Source: Psychrobacillus sp044762655 (GTDB lineage Bacteria; Bacillota; Bacilli; Bacillales_A; Planococcaceae). Taken from it: a DNA stretch of 64,000 nucleotides. The number at the start of each line of letters is the position of its first letter. The stretch's first letter is position 1. The stretch is taken from NCBI RefSeq assembly GCF_044762655.1, contig NZ_JBIWER010000009.1:6756-70755 (forward strand). The letters run 5' to 3'. Of this stretch, positions 1-8,892 are shown piece by piece. The position numbers and the translations under genes are program-made. A model generated the notes under the pieces. It worked only from the letters and a program-made list of their open reading frames with translations. It searched no databases and was not told the origin of the DNA.

Positions 1-2031
1 AGGAAGTGGTTTACTAAATAAATATCCTTGTATTTCATCACACTCTAACTGACTCAAAATGTTCAATTGCTGTTCAAATTCAACACCTTCAGCTACAACA
101 TTCATTTTTAATTCTTTAGCCAAATTGATAATAAATTTAATAATAGCCTGACTTTCTTGATTCGTGTGAATATCTGTTATAAATGACCTATCGAGTTTGA
201 TAGTACGAAATTTATACTTCCTTAAATAACCTAATGAGGAATATCCTGTTCCAAAATCATCCAGGGCTATGTCCACACCTAATTTTGTTAACGCATTAAT
301 CTTACGTTCCATTTCTACTTCTTTTTCAAGCAAAATACTTTCCGTAACTTCAAATTCAAGCCATTTTCCTTCAATTTCACTTTCATTTATTATATTTGAT
401 ATCTTTTCAATGAAATTTTTTTGTAGAAATTGGTAAACCGACATATTAAGTGATACTTTAATTGGTTCAAGTCCTGCTTCTTTCCACAACTTAATTTGAC
501 TACAAACGGTTCGTAGTACCCAGTCCCCAATTGGATTTATAAGTCCTGATTCTTCAGCCAAATAAATAAATTCACCAGGAGAAATGACTCCCCATTCGGG
601 ATGGTTCCAACGAATAAGAGCTTCTGCCCCTACAATTTTCTTTGTTTTGATATTGACTTTTGGTTGATAATATAATTCAAATTGATTCTCTATAAGGGCT
701 GTACGAATGTCATTCTGAAGTGTAAAAGTCTTATATGTCCTTATATTCATCGTAGGAGTAAAGACTTGATAATCATTTTTTCCATTTTGTTTTGTTAAGT
801 ACATTGCAAAATCTGCATTTTTTATTAATGTTTGACTATCTTCTCCTGAGTCTGGATAAATGCTGATACCCATACTTGCAGTAACAAATATTTCATAATC
901 ATCTATTTCAAAAGGTGTTTCAAAACTTTTTTTGATGGTTTCAGCAATGTCTTTAACACTGTCTTCATACTGTTTATTTGAAACCAAAATTATAAATTCA
1001 TCTCCTGCCCACCTCGCAACAAAATCATTTGCAGAAACATACTGGTTTAATTTTCTTGCTACTTCTTGTATAACTTTATCCCCAATATCATGACCAAGAG
1101 TGTCATTTATGAATTTAAAATTATCTAAGTCAATAAACATGACTGCTAATTTTGTTTTATTTGCTTTGGCAAATTTTAATTCCATATGAAGCCTGTCATC
1201 TAAAAATCTGCGGTTTGGGAGGTCTGTTAGAAAATCGTGAAATGCCATGTAATGAACTTCCTGTTGTGCCTTCTTGAGTTCTGTAATATCTCGGTAATTT
1301 AGAACAATTCCTTCCACATCTGGGTCATGAAGTAGGTTAGTGGCTATAACCGAAAAATTTCGCCATTCCCCGTTTTTGTGTTTAAATCTAACTTCATGTT
1401 TTTCAAGACGATTCGTATTTCTATAAAACTCAACAGTTTTACGTTGGGCTTCCTCCAAATCGTCAGGGTGTATAATGTGACTGATATGGGCTGGCATGGC
1501 TTCTGGGGCATATCCTAATACATTTTTAAATGAAGGACTTCGATATACTACTTCTTTATTTTTATCAAGTATAGTGATAATATCACTGGAATTTTTGACC
1601 AAGGAATGAAATCTGGCTTCTTGTTGCTTTACTTGTAACTGTAGCTCTTTTTCTTGTGTTATATCCTTCCCGATTCCGAAAACTCCGATAATTTCTCCAT
1701 CTTCGCCATGAAGGGGCGCTATATCAATTGATTTGTTTCTTATATTACCATTTTTATGGATTAGTCTATATTCAGCACTTTGATTTATTCCTGCTAAGCA
1801 ATTGCCGAACTTTTCTTTAATTTCTTCTAAATCTTCTTTGAAAATTAATGGGTAAAATGACTTGCCAATGACCTCTTCTTGAGTATATCCAGTCATTTCA
1901 GCAAATCCACTATTTACCTCAATGAAATTGCCCTTGTAATCAATTAAGTAAATGGCATCAGGGTGAACGTCAAACATTTTTCTATAAGGTCGCTGTTCTT
2001 TTTCTAAGAAGTCATTTAATTTTGTTTTCAT
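1..2031 (-). CDS. PAS-PAS-GGDEF-EAL c-di-GMP signalling protein (C-terminus off the window)
   Basis: The frame is open from an ATG at 2031 to the window edge (677 codons), so the last part of the EAL domain is missing. Two PAS domains occupy about residues 10-125 and 130-250. A GGDEF domain follows at about 260-425 with signature AGDEF (first Gly replaced by Ala, often still active). The EAL domain starts near 435 and shows EALIRW, FEVTES, DDFGTGYSS, KLDRSF and VVAEGVE, all matching catalytic metal and glutamate positions of active phosphodiesterases. No membrane segment is visible, so it is probably a cytoplasmic sensor that makes or degrades c-di-GMP. An in-frame GTG at 2058 is an alternative start. 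The SD-like GGTGGAG lies about 20 nt before the ATG and overlaps this GTG, so the start is uncertain. Confidence 0.9.
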   Translation of the reverse strand, partial: MKTKLNDFLEKEQRPYRKMFDVHPDAIYLIDYKGNFIEVNSGFAEMTGYTQEEVIGKSFYPLIFKEDLEEIKEKFGNCLAGINQSAEYRLIHKNGNIRNKSIDIAPLHGEDGEIIGVFGIGKDITQEKELQLQVKQQEARFHSLVKNSSDIITILDKNKEVVYRSPSFKNVLGYAPEAMPAHISHIIHPDDLEEAQRKTVEFYRNTNRLEKHEVRFKHKNGEWRNFSVIATNLLHDPDVEGIVLNYRDITELKKAQQEVHYMAFHDFLTDLPNRRFLDDRLHMELKFAKANKTKLAVMFIDLDNFKFINDTLGHDIGDKVIQEVARKLNQYVSANDFVARWAGDEFIILVSNKQYEDSVKDIAETIKKSFETPFEIDDYEIFVTASMGISIYPDSGEDSQTLIKNADFAMYLTKQNGKNDYQVFTPTMNIRTYKTFTLQNDIRTALIENQFELYYQPKVNIKTKKIVGAEALIRWNHPEWGVISPGEFIYLAEESGLINPIGDWVLRTVCSQIKLWKEAGLEPIKVSLNMSVYQFLQKNFIEKISNIINESEIEGKWLEFEVTESILLEKEVEMERKINALTKLGVDIALDDFGTGYSSLGYLRKYKFRTIKLDRSFITDIHTNQESQAIIKFIINLAKELKMNVVAEGVEFEQQLNILSQLECDEIQGYLFSKPLP

Positions 2032-2058
2032 TTTAAATATTCTAAATATGTTCTCCAC

Positions 2059-2934
2059 CCTCTAACTAAAACTTTTTGCAGTTTATATCGACTGAATCTG
2101 GTAATTGTTTAGTTCTTTGACCTATGTTTCGTTAAATAGGATTCTTGGTAGGAGTTATGAGCTTCCTTTTACGACCTGTTAATTGTCCTGACGTAATCCC
2201 CACATAACATGATTAATTTCACCGAAAAGGGTGCTGAACGTTTTATCCCTCTTCAAAACAAAGAGAAATACGGTCAACATGACTTTACTAATTTTTTTCA
2301 AATGTGTTTTGAAATATAGTGCTTTCGGTCATTTTTCAACTCATATTATGTGAATTATTACTTTCATTTGAAACAACATATATATTGGCGGCGTTGTACC
2401 AATTCTCTCGATTAGTTCTACCTGAATCTTCACGCAATGAAAGGTGTGTTTTGTTTCGATTTCTTGACTTGTGTGATTAAACAGAAAACTCAACTTTCTA
2501 GATTCTAGGAAACCAGACCCGTTGAAAGTATAAGCTTGATAATAAGGACACATTCTTTGGGGAAATTTTGAATATTATGAACCTAAAAACAAATAATTGG
2601 TAATATTAGAAATTAAAGACTATATAGTATTGAGATATGAGCAAACTAAAATGTGAAAAGCCCTTACCCTTTTATGGTACAAGGGAAGGGTTTTGATCAA
2701 TCTTTTTTTACAAAATATTATCTGTTTGAAATATAAGTAACTCGCATTGTGATTAATAATTGAGTCAATATCTATATATTTACTGTCTATTCGCTCTGTT
2801 TACCTAGCATTTTTAAAGAGTGGGCACCAATAATTTTTTATTTTTCTCAACAAAGTCGTGTTGTATGAGTTGTTTTGTAGAGATATTAAAAACAAGTAAA
2901 AATGAGGAATTTAATTTTTCACTATAATCAATAG
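2059..2934. other. Non-coding gap between the two c-di-GMP genes
   Basis: I see no credible gene in these roughly 880 bases. The one longer frame (2341-2553, minus) has no ribosome binding site and no recognisable sequence. The stretch is AT-rich and holds the hairpin listed at 2661-2694. The promoter of the 1-2031 gene must lie at the left end. Confidence 0.6.
2661..2694 (+). terminator. Rho-independent terminator-like hairpin
   Basis: The arms CCCTTACCCTT and AAGGGAAGGG pair with one mismatch around a short loop and are followed by a T-run. No plus-strand gene precedes it. It may insulate the two minus-strand signalling genes or be a relic. Confidence 0.5.
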
Positions 2935-5900
2935 CTATTTATTTAAAGAAAGGGGCAACCGAATTTCAACAGTTGTTCCTTGATTTTTTTCACTTATGAA
3001 TGTGATAGTTCCCTTATGCAAACTTATAATCCTTAAACATAACATTAAACCTAAGCCCGTCCCTTTTTCTTTGTTACTAAAAAAAGGTTCCCCCAATTTT
3101 TTGAGTCGTTCCTCATTAATTCCTACACCATTATCGATTATCTTTATCAATACATTTGACTTCTCTTTAATTGCTTGGATGTTCACGTAACCTCCATTAG
3201 GAATTGCTTCAATGCTATTTTTAATTAGGTTAATAAGTACTTGTTTGATTTGGTTATTATCGCACCAAATCCAGGGAATATTTGGTTCGACCTGACTGAA
3301 TATTTGCACGTTTTTTAAGTTTGCCTCTGATTCCATCAGTATCTCAACATCTTTTAGTACTTTTTCAGGATCAATCTTCTTTATTTGAATAACTTTTGGC
3401 TGTGCGAGATTAAGAAACTCTATAATAATATCTTCAAGACGATTAAACTCATCATAAATTACTTCAAAGAATTCTTGTTTAATTATTCCTTGTTGTAATA
3501 GCTGAATAAGACCTCTTATTGATGTAAGAGGATTTCTTATTTCATGTGCGACACCAGCAGCAAGTTCCCCTATCACAGTTAATTTTTCTGTCTTTGAAAG
3601 TTGTTCTTCTGCCTTTCTTTTTTCTGTGATATCTCTACCAACCACTATAATATGCTCCGTTTCACCATTTCCTCCAATTACAGGTGTACCCACACACTCC
3701 ATTAAGATCCAATATCCATTAGCATGTAACAAACGAAATTCCACTTGTAAGGGAGATTTCGTTTTGCCAATCTGGTCAAATTTGATTAATAATAATGGAA
3801 CGTCTTCGGGATGTATTCTATCTATTATGTTATTGTTAACAACATCTTTTGGGGAAAAACCAATTACTTTTGCGTTAGATGGGGATGCATACAATACATG
3901 TCCGTAAATGTCAAATAACATAATTGAGTCAGTCATGTTTTCTGCAATTAAGCGATATTTGCATTCACTTTCTCTCAAAGCTTCCTCGACTTTTTTACGT
4001 TCTGTTATATCTACACATGATCCAATGACTTCTATCACTTCTCCACTTCGTTTTATCGGGCGTAAAGAAGCAAGATAAAATATTCCATTAATCATGCTCT
4101 CGTACGTAACAAGTTCTTCTCCTTCCCAAGCCCTCTGATAATATTTTGTTTTTTCCATTGCACTTTCAGTTGGAAGAAACTCATGTACAGCTTTTCCAAC
4201 CACTTGATCTGGAATTAAACCTAGTCGGTACATTAAATCACCATCACAAAGTGTGTGAATAAATTGACCAGAGATTTTTTTATACTTAAATATCATTCCT
4301 TGTTGCAGTCGAACCGTATCTTGAATTTCCCTTTTTGCTATCTGTGCTAATTCTTCTGCCCACATTCGATCGTTAATGTCTTGAGAAACTCCATATTCTT
4401 TTACAATTTGTTGAATTCCTTGCAATGCTTCTTCTAATTCATTTGCAAGTAAGGGTTTACTAAAGAAATAACCTTGTCCTTCGTTACATAGATGTTGTTG
4501 CAGAAACACAAGTTGTTCCTTCGTTTCGATACCTTCCGCGACTACGTTCAAGTTTAAATTATGTGCCATTGAAATGATGGTTTTAACAATCGTTTCATCG
4601 TTAGGGTTGTTATAAAGTTCTCTGACAAACGATTGGTCTATTTTTAATGTATCAATAGGGAATTGTTTTAAATAGTTTAACGAACTAAATCCTGTCCCAA
4701 AATCATCAATGCTTATGCGAATGCCTAATTGCTTAAGCTGCTGTAATGTTGAAATGGTACGTTCAATATCGGCTGTCATGCTTTCGGTAATCTCGAGTTC
4801 CAGATATTGAGGTTTGAGACCTGTTTCTTTTAGAATAGTGGCGACCAAGTTAACGAAATTGGACTGCGTGAACTGCCTGGCGGATAAATTCACAGCCATG
4901 ACTGTTTTCAAACCTTTTTGTTGCCATGCTTTATTTTGTTTGCATGCAGTATACAATACCCATTCACCGATAGGTATAATTAATTCGGTTTCTTCAGAAA
5001 TAGGGATAAATGTTGCAGGTGATATCATTCCACGTTCTGGATGATTCCAGCGAATTAAAGCCTCTACGCCAAGTATATCACCAGTTTTCAAATTGATTTT
5101 TGGTTGATAGTGTAATAGGAACTCATCATGTTCAATTGCTTTATAAAGATCCACTACCATTTGCAATGGCTCGAATTCGTTTTCATTTGACAAGTAAAAC
5201 TTATAATTGTTTTTACCTGCTTTTTTTGCTTGATACATAGCATAATTAGCATGTTTAATCAACGTCTCGACCGTATCCCCGTTTTCGGGGAAAAGGCTAA
5301 TACCTATACTTGAAGTATTTAATATTTCGTAATTTTCTATCAGATAAGTACCTGCAAGAACATTAAGAACTCGTTCAGCCACCTTTGAAGCAATTATTTT
5401 ATCGGCATCAGTTAAAACTATGATAAATTCATCTCCACTATGACGGAAAATGACATCGTTTCGTTGTATGGATGACTTTAAACGCTTCGTCACTTCTTTC
5501 AACAGAAGATCGCCCGCATTATGTCCTAAAGTATCGTTGATTACTTTAAAACGATTAAGATCAATCTTTAACACAGCCATGGACTGCTTCTTCTCAGCGG
5601 CACCCGTTAATTCATTTGGAAGATATGAATATAACATATTTCGGTTAGGTAGACCTGTTAGATAATCATGAAAGACCATGTATTCATTGTCTTTTTCTAC
5701 TTGTTTTGAAATATCATGTGAAATCACTAATTTTTCTGTTGCAGTTTTTTGGTCGGTAATATCTAATAAGATACCAAGAGTTAAATCAACTTTTCCTTGC
5801 TTGTTTTTTACAGTATTGACGCTATCTTGAACCCATCTAATAATCCCATCTGATCGAATAATTCTGTACTCAGTATCAGACGATATACCTGATAATAACT

Positions 5901-6150
5901 TTTCTATGTGACTTTCAACTAAGTTCATATCTTCGGAATAAACGAGATTCCTCCATAATTGAGGATTGTTTTCAAAATCCTTTTGTGTGTGTCCATATAT
6001 TTTTGCAACTTCATTTGAAACCCACAGAGTATTTTTTTTGAAATCCATATACCAAATAGGTGAGCTAACGCTATCAATTACTTTTTTAATGAATTCGATA
6101 TCTTTATTATTTCTAAATAGATCAGTTATTTTATTAATATTCATTTTCAT
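2935..6150 (-). CDS. Hybrid PAS-GGDEF-EAL-PAS-PAS-histidine kinase (1071 aa)
   Basis: One uninterrupted protein joins a c-di-GMP module to a sporulation-kinase-type sensor kinase. Visible order: PAS (about 20-135), GGDEF with signature SGDEF (about 155-320), EAL (about 330-585; EALIRWNHP, LEITES, DDFGTGFSS, LKIDQSF, VVAEGIET), two PAS domains with PAC tails (about 640-865), HisKA with the H-box GVAHEIRNPLTSIRG, and a GHKL ATPase with N-box NLIKNSIEA, DNGVGI and GTGLGL. No transmembrane helix is obvious, so the signal is probably cytoplasmic. The kinase half resembles B. subtilis KinA/KinE-type phosphorelay kinases. No response regulator lies nearby, so phosphate probably goes to a chromosomal partner. 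Fusing turnover of c-di-GMP with a phosphorelay kinase is unusual. The frame shows no sign of a sequencing fusion, and the linker around residues 590-640 is continuous. Confidence 0.92.
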   Translation of the reverse strand: MKMNINKITDLFRNNKDIEFIKKVIDSVSSPIWYMDFKKNTLWVSNEVAKIYGHTQKDFENNPQLWRNLVYSEDMNLVESHIEKLLSGISSDTEYRIIRSDGIIRWVQDSVNTVKNKQGKVDLTLGILLDITDQKTATEKLVISHDISKQVEKDNEYMVFHDYLTGLPNRNMLYSYLPNELTGAAEKKQSMAVLKIDLNRFKVINDTLGHNAGDLLLKEVTKRLKSSIQRNDVIFRHSGDEFIIVLTDADKIIASKVAERVLNVLAGTYLIENYEILNTSSIGISLFPENGDTVETLIKHANYAMYQAKKAGKNNYKFYLSNENEFEPLQMVVDLYKAIEHDEFLLHYQPKINLKTGDILGVEALIRWNHPERGMISPATFIPISEETELIIPIGEWVLYTACKQNKAWQQKGLKTVMAVNLSARQFTQSNFVNLVATILKETGLKPQYLELEITESMTADIERTISTLQQLKQLGIRISIDDFGTGFSSLNYLKQFPIDTLKIDQSFVRELYNNPNDETIVKTIISMAHNLNLNVVAEGIETKEQLVFLQQHLCNEGQGYFFSKPLLANELEEALQGIQQIVKEYGVSQDINDRMWAEELAQIAKREIQDTVRLQQGMIFKYKKISGQFIHTLCDGDLMYRLGLIPDQVVGKAVHEFLPTESAMEKTKYYQRAWEGEELVTYESMINGIFYLASLRPIKRSGEVIEVIGSCVDITERKKVEEALRESECKYRLIAENMTDSIMLFDIYGHVLYASPSNAKVIGFSPKDVVNNNIIDRIHPEDVPLLLIKFDQIGKTKSPLQVEFRLLHANGYWILMECVGTPVIGGNGETEHIIVVGRDITEKRKAEEQLSKTEKLTVIGELAAGVAHEIRNPLTSIRGLIQLLQQGIIKQEFFEVIYDEFNRLEDIIIEFLNLAQPKVIQIKKIDPEKVLKDVEILMESEANLKNVQIFSQVEPNIPWIWCDNNQIKQVLINLIKNSIEAIPNGGYVNIQAIKEKSNVLIKIIDNGVGINEERLKKLGEPFFSNKEKGTGLGLMLCLRIISLHKGTITFISEKNQGTTVEIRLPLSLNK

Positions 6151-6583
6151 TCCTCATTCACTTATTATAAGTACAAAGACGGAATCTTCTAAGAGAAGTA
6201 TCCTTATTAAAAATAGCTTCTGTAGCCGAGTTATCATTAGATCTGTTTCTTAGAATTATAAACGCTTTAAGTTAGAGGAACAACAAAAATTTATTGAATT
6301 TTCCGTCAGGTTAGTATAATAAAAGAATTGGAGATTTTATGTCGCACTTTAACCAAACTGTGTTCAGAGCTGGTATTGAATTTTTCTTGTTTTCCACTTC
6401 GACAACTGAACTAGCTTTTTGACTCAAGCCTCATAACTCTGCTCGAGATTTTGCTTTATGGGGAAATCTTCATTTGAATAATGGACTAGTAAGGTCAGTC
6501 AAAGTATATAAAACTACCAATAAAGGACTCAGAAACTTTATATAAAATTATTACTGGAAAAGAACTTTGAAGTAAGAATAGTT
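6151..6583. other. Gap left of the repeat array
   Basis: No supported gene. A 26-codon frame begins with ATG at about 6340 but has no useful homology that I recognise. The promoter of the hybrid kinase should lie in the first 150 bases. The repeat array starts at the right edge. Confidence 0.5.
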
Positions 6584-6660
6584 CTTAAACTAACGGGTGC
6601 TTTACTTCAAGAAGGGGTAAAGCATTTTTTCTTATTGAACTAACGGTGCAGTTTAGTTGA
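6584..6660 (+). repeat. Structured attC-like repeat, copy R1
   Basis: Left half-site AAACTAAC with spacer GGGTGCTTTA and CTTCAA. The core hairpin GCTTTACTTC/GGGGTAAAGC is followed by six T (a plus-direction terminator). The right half-site is TTGAAC, TAACGGTGCA, GTTTAGTTGA. The outer motifs AACTAAC and GTTTAGTT and the inner TTCAA and TTGAA pair as inverted repeats, while the spacers between them do not pair. It is the first of eight plus-oriented copies. Confidence 0.85.
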
Positions 6661-6700
6661 GATGTTATTTTGTTAAAATGAAATGGGAAGGTGATTAAAT

Positions 6701-6899
6701 ATGAAAAATCATACTAAGTTTGGGAAAGTAGTTTTTTGGTTTGGTTTTCTATTTTTTTATGTCAGGAATAGCCTTTAATCAGAGGTTAGGTGTAATAACA
6801 GACAGTCCAGAAGTATTCTCTACTTATTCAATACCTTCAATCATAATAGGGATAATTCTAATCGTTATTTCTAATTTCTTTAAAAACAAGAACAATTAG
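6701..6899 (+). pseudogene. Small two-helix membrane protein, frameshifted in a T-run
   Basis: An ATG at 6701, preceded by GGGAAGGTGATT, starts MKNHTKFGKVVFWFGFLFF. It then runs into a stop because a run of seven T at 6752-6758 is one base too long. Removing one T joins it to the frame from ATG 6759 (MSGIAFNQRLGVITDS and onward), ending at TAG 6897-6899. The restored product would be about 66 aa with hydrophobic segments at both ends. It is the only gene between repeats R1 and R2. Homopolymer slippage, a real mutation or a read error are all possible. I do not recognise the family. Confidence 0.6.
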
Positions 6900-6961
6900 A
6901 GGTTTCTTTTGTAATGTATCTTCAACGGGTCCGATTGTTCAATTGAGCAGAGTCACCTTTT

Positions 6962-7045
6962 CACTAACGGGTGCTTTAGTAAAGATTAATGGATTGCTTA
7001 GACAACTCTTTTTTCTTATTGAACAAACGCGGTAGTTTAGTTGAA
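6962..7045 (+). repeat. Structured attC-like repeat, copy R2
   Basis: The left half-site ACTAACGGGTGCTTTAGT is intact. The core (AAAGATTAATGGATTGC and onward) lacks the strong hairpin of most copies but keeps the T-run and CTTATTGAAC. The right half-site ends GGTAGTTTAGTTGAA. Confidence 0.8.
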
Positions 7046-7136
7046 CAAGAGACAGCATTCAACAGACTTAGAACGATTACTTGGTCGCAAACCAACATCT
7101 GTAAAAGAAGCATTACAACTATTATTGACATAATGA

Positions 7137-7171
7137 AAACGACCTCTGCTTTTTTGCGTAGAGGTCGTTTT
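7137..7171 (-). terminator. Bidirectional terminator after the TetR gene
   Basis: AAAACGACCTCT and AGAGGTCGTTTT form a perfect stem just beyond the minus-strand stop codon at 7174, with A/T runs on both sides. Confidence 0.85.
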
Positions 7172-7173
7172 AT

Positions 7174-7722
7174 TTAATCCATTAACTTTTCAAATAGTAG
7201 ATGAATCATTTCTTCCGTTGGTGTTTCGCCTGATTTCACATATTTAGTGGACATTCCGTATAAAGACCAACTCAGTATAATGCTTTGTAAATCCACTTTT
7301 TCAAATGGCCAGTCCGGATGCTTATCCTTTAAGAAATCTCTAAATATACGTGCAAGCTCATCTTTAACGATTGTTTCAATTTTCGGTGTAAAAGCCTCAT
7401 AGCTGCGTGCACATTGATGGGCAAGTCCTGTTTGAAATTGCAAAATACTATTAAAAATATTTTTCATCGATTGGGGTGTTAATGCTTCATGTGAATTAAC
7501 ATTTATGAGCACCCCTTTTAAAACATCCTCTGCTAGTACCTTCTCTAACAAGTCATATTTATCAAAGAAATGGTAATAAAATGTTGCACGGTTGACGGTT
7601 GCACGCGATGTAATATCTTTAATCGTAATATCTTTGAATTCCTTCTCTACAGCAAGCTGCATGAATGCATCCATAATTAACTGACGCGTACGTAAATAAC
7701 GTGGATCCATTGATTTTTCCAT
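7174..7722 (-). CDS. TetR/AcrR-family transcriptional regulator
   Basis: The N-terminal TetR helix-turn-helix is clear (RTRQLIMDAFMQLAVEKEF, ITIKDITSRATVNRATFYYHFFDKYDLL), followed by a helical ligand domain that I cannot assign to a ligand. I start at ATG 7722 (MEKSMDPRYL), which lies about 7 nt after AGGAG; the longer frame to 7773 has no site. It is divergent from the NAD(P)-binding, DoxX, LLM and azoreductase genes, the usual layout for a local repressor of a quinone or electrophile detoxification operon. The inducer is inferred only from those neighbours. Confidence 0.9.
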   Translation of the reverse strand: MEKSMDPRYLRTRQLIMDAFMQLAVEKEFKDITIKDITSRATVNRATFYYHFFDKYDLLEKVLAEDVLKGVLINVNSHEALTPQSMKNIFNSILQFQTGLAHQCARSYEAFTPKIETIVKDELARIFRDFLKDKHPDWPFEKVDLQSIILSWSLYGMSTKYVKSGETPTEEMIHLLFEKLMD

Positions 7723-7740
7723 TGTCATTCTCCTGACTTT

Positions 7741-7775
7741 TACGACATTTCTACTCAAACGTCGTATATACAATA
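7741..7775. promoter_or_regulatory. Candidate TetR operator
   Basis: TACGAC and GTCGTA form an inverted repeat (7741-7766) in the divergent intergenic region. The stretch GTCGTATATAC is echoed before the azoreductase gene as GTCGTATATCC (about 9967-9977). Shared elements before both transcription starts fit a repressor site. This is inferred. Confidence 0.45.
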
Positions 7776-7872
7776 GTTTCTAGCTATTTGTTGGTTGTCG
7801 TTTTTTTTACTTAGTTCTATGATAATTATACAACAAATGTTGGATATACAAAATGTGTTGGAGGAGATTAAT

Positions 7873-8517
7873 ATGAATATTACAGTTTTCGGTGCGAATG
7901 GTCAAATCGGTCAACAGTTCCTTAATATAGCTTTGCAAAATGGAGATAAAGTAAAAGCGGTGGTTCGTCGCGCAGGAGCACTTGAAATGATACATCCTAA
8001 TTTGGAGGTCATCGTTGCAAACTATAACGATGATGCCCAAGTGACGGAAGCAATAACAGGTCAAGATGCAGTCGTGAGTACGCTTGGACCAAACTTAAAT
8101 GGTGGGTGTAAAATTACAAGGTTACCAATTCGAGATGCGCATGAAGTCATTTTACGTATGATGGAAAAAACAGGTGTGAATCGTTTTATTACGCTTGCTA
8201 CACCATCTGTAAAATCCGAGCAAGATAAAAAACAAGTCGCAACCGTTTTTCCAGCGATTATGCCGAAGCTATTTTTCCCTCCTGGTTATGCCGAGATGAA
8301 GGGTATAGAAGATTTAGTAAAAGAAAGCAAGGTTGATTGGACAGTCGTACGTATTATTAACCCAAACGTAAAGACAGATGGCAATGGCTATACAACTTCT
8401 CTAGGTGACTCAAAAGCGAAGTTTAACGTATCACGTAAAAATGCAGCGACCTGTATGTATGATGCGATTCGTAAGTCGGAATGGATTGGCAAAATGCCAA
8501 TCGTATTTAATAAATAA
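7873..8517 (+). CDS. NAD(P)-binding NmrA/YwnB-like reductase
   Basis: A 214-aa Rossmann-fold protein beginning MNITVFGANGQIGQQF, with the dinucleotide motif GANGQIG at residues 7-13. It belongs to the atypical short-chain reductase group that reduces flavins, quinones or carbonyls with NAD(P)H. ATG 7873 follows GGAGGAGATTAAT; the longer frame from 7795 runs through the promoter and is rejected. It is the first gene of an operon with the DoxX and LLM genes (13 and about 17 nt gaps), opposite the TetR gene. The specific substrate is unknown. Confidence 0.85.
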   Translation: MNITVFGANGQIGQQFLNIALQNGDKVKAVVRRAGALEMIHPNLEVIVANYNDDAQVTEAITGQDAVVSTLGPNLNGGCKITRLPIRDAHEVILRMMEKTGVNRFITLATPSVKSEQDKKQVATVFPAIMPKLFFPPGYAEMKGIEDLVKESKVDWTVVRIINPNVKTDGNGYTTSLGDSKAKFNVSRKNAATCMYDAIRKSEWIGKMPIVFNK

Positions 8518-8530
8518 GGGGGAAATTTAG

Positions 8531-8875
8531 ATGACAATTTTAGCTTGGTTTTTACAAGGTTTACTTGGCTTAATGTTTATCATGGCTGGTTTAGGAAAAA
8601 TAATGGGTTCAAAAATGCATATCGAAGGATTTACAAAATGGGGACTTCCTCAATGGTTCCGTGTTGTAACGGGCGGTATTGAATTGGGTGCGGCGATACT
8701 ATTAATCGTCGGTTTTTGGAATGCAACGTCAGCTCTAATAGGTGCAGCAATTTTAGTAGCAGTAGGTATCGGTGGCGTGATTACACATATTCGTATTAAA
8801 GATTCTATGAAAGATACAGCAATGATTTTAGTACTTGGCGTTTTAGCACTTGTACTACTAATCATTCTATTATAA
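8531..8875 (+). CDS. DoxX-family membrane protein
   Basis: 114 aa with four hydrophobic segments typical of DoxX/MhqP/CatD proteins (WFLQGLLGLMFIMAGLGKIMGS, then GGIELGAAILLIVGFW). Proteins of this family accompany quinone-detoxifying oxidoreductases in Bacillus. The start follows GGGGGAAATTTAG. It sits inside the TetR-linked operon, consistent with a role in electrophile or redox stress at the membrane. Confidence 0.85.
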   Translation: MTILAWFLQGLLGLMFIMAGLGKIMGSKMHIEGFTKWGLPQWFRVVTGGIELGAAILLIVGFWNATSALIGAAILVAVGIGGVITHIRIKDSMKDTAMILVLGVLALVLLIILL

Positions 8876-8892
8876 AAAAGTAGGTGGACATT

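Noticed and set aside
2341..2553. 70-aa minus-strand frame
   Set aside because: No ribosome binding site and no plausible protein features.
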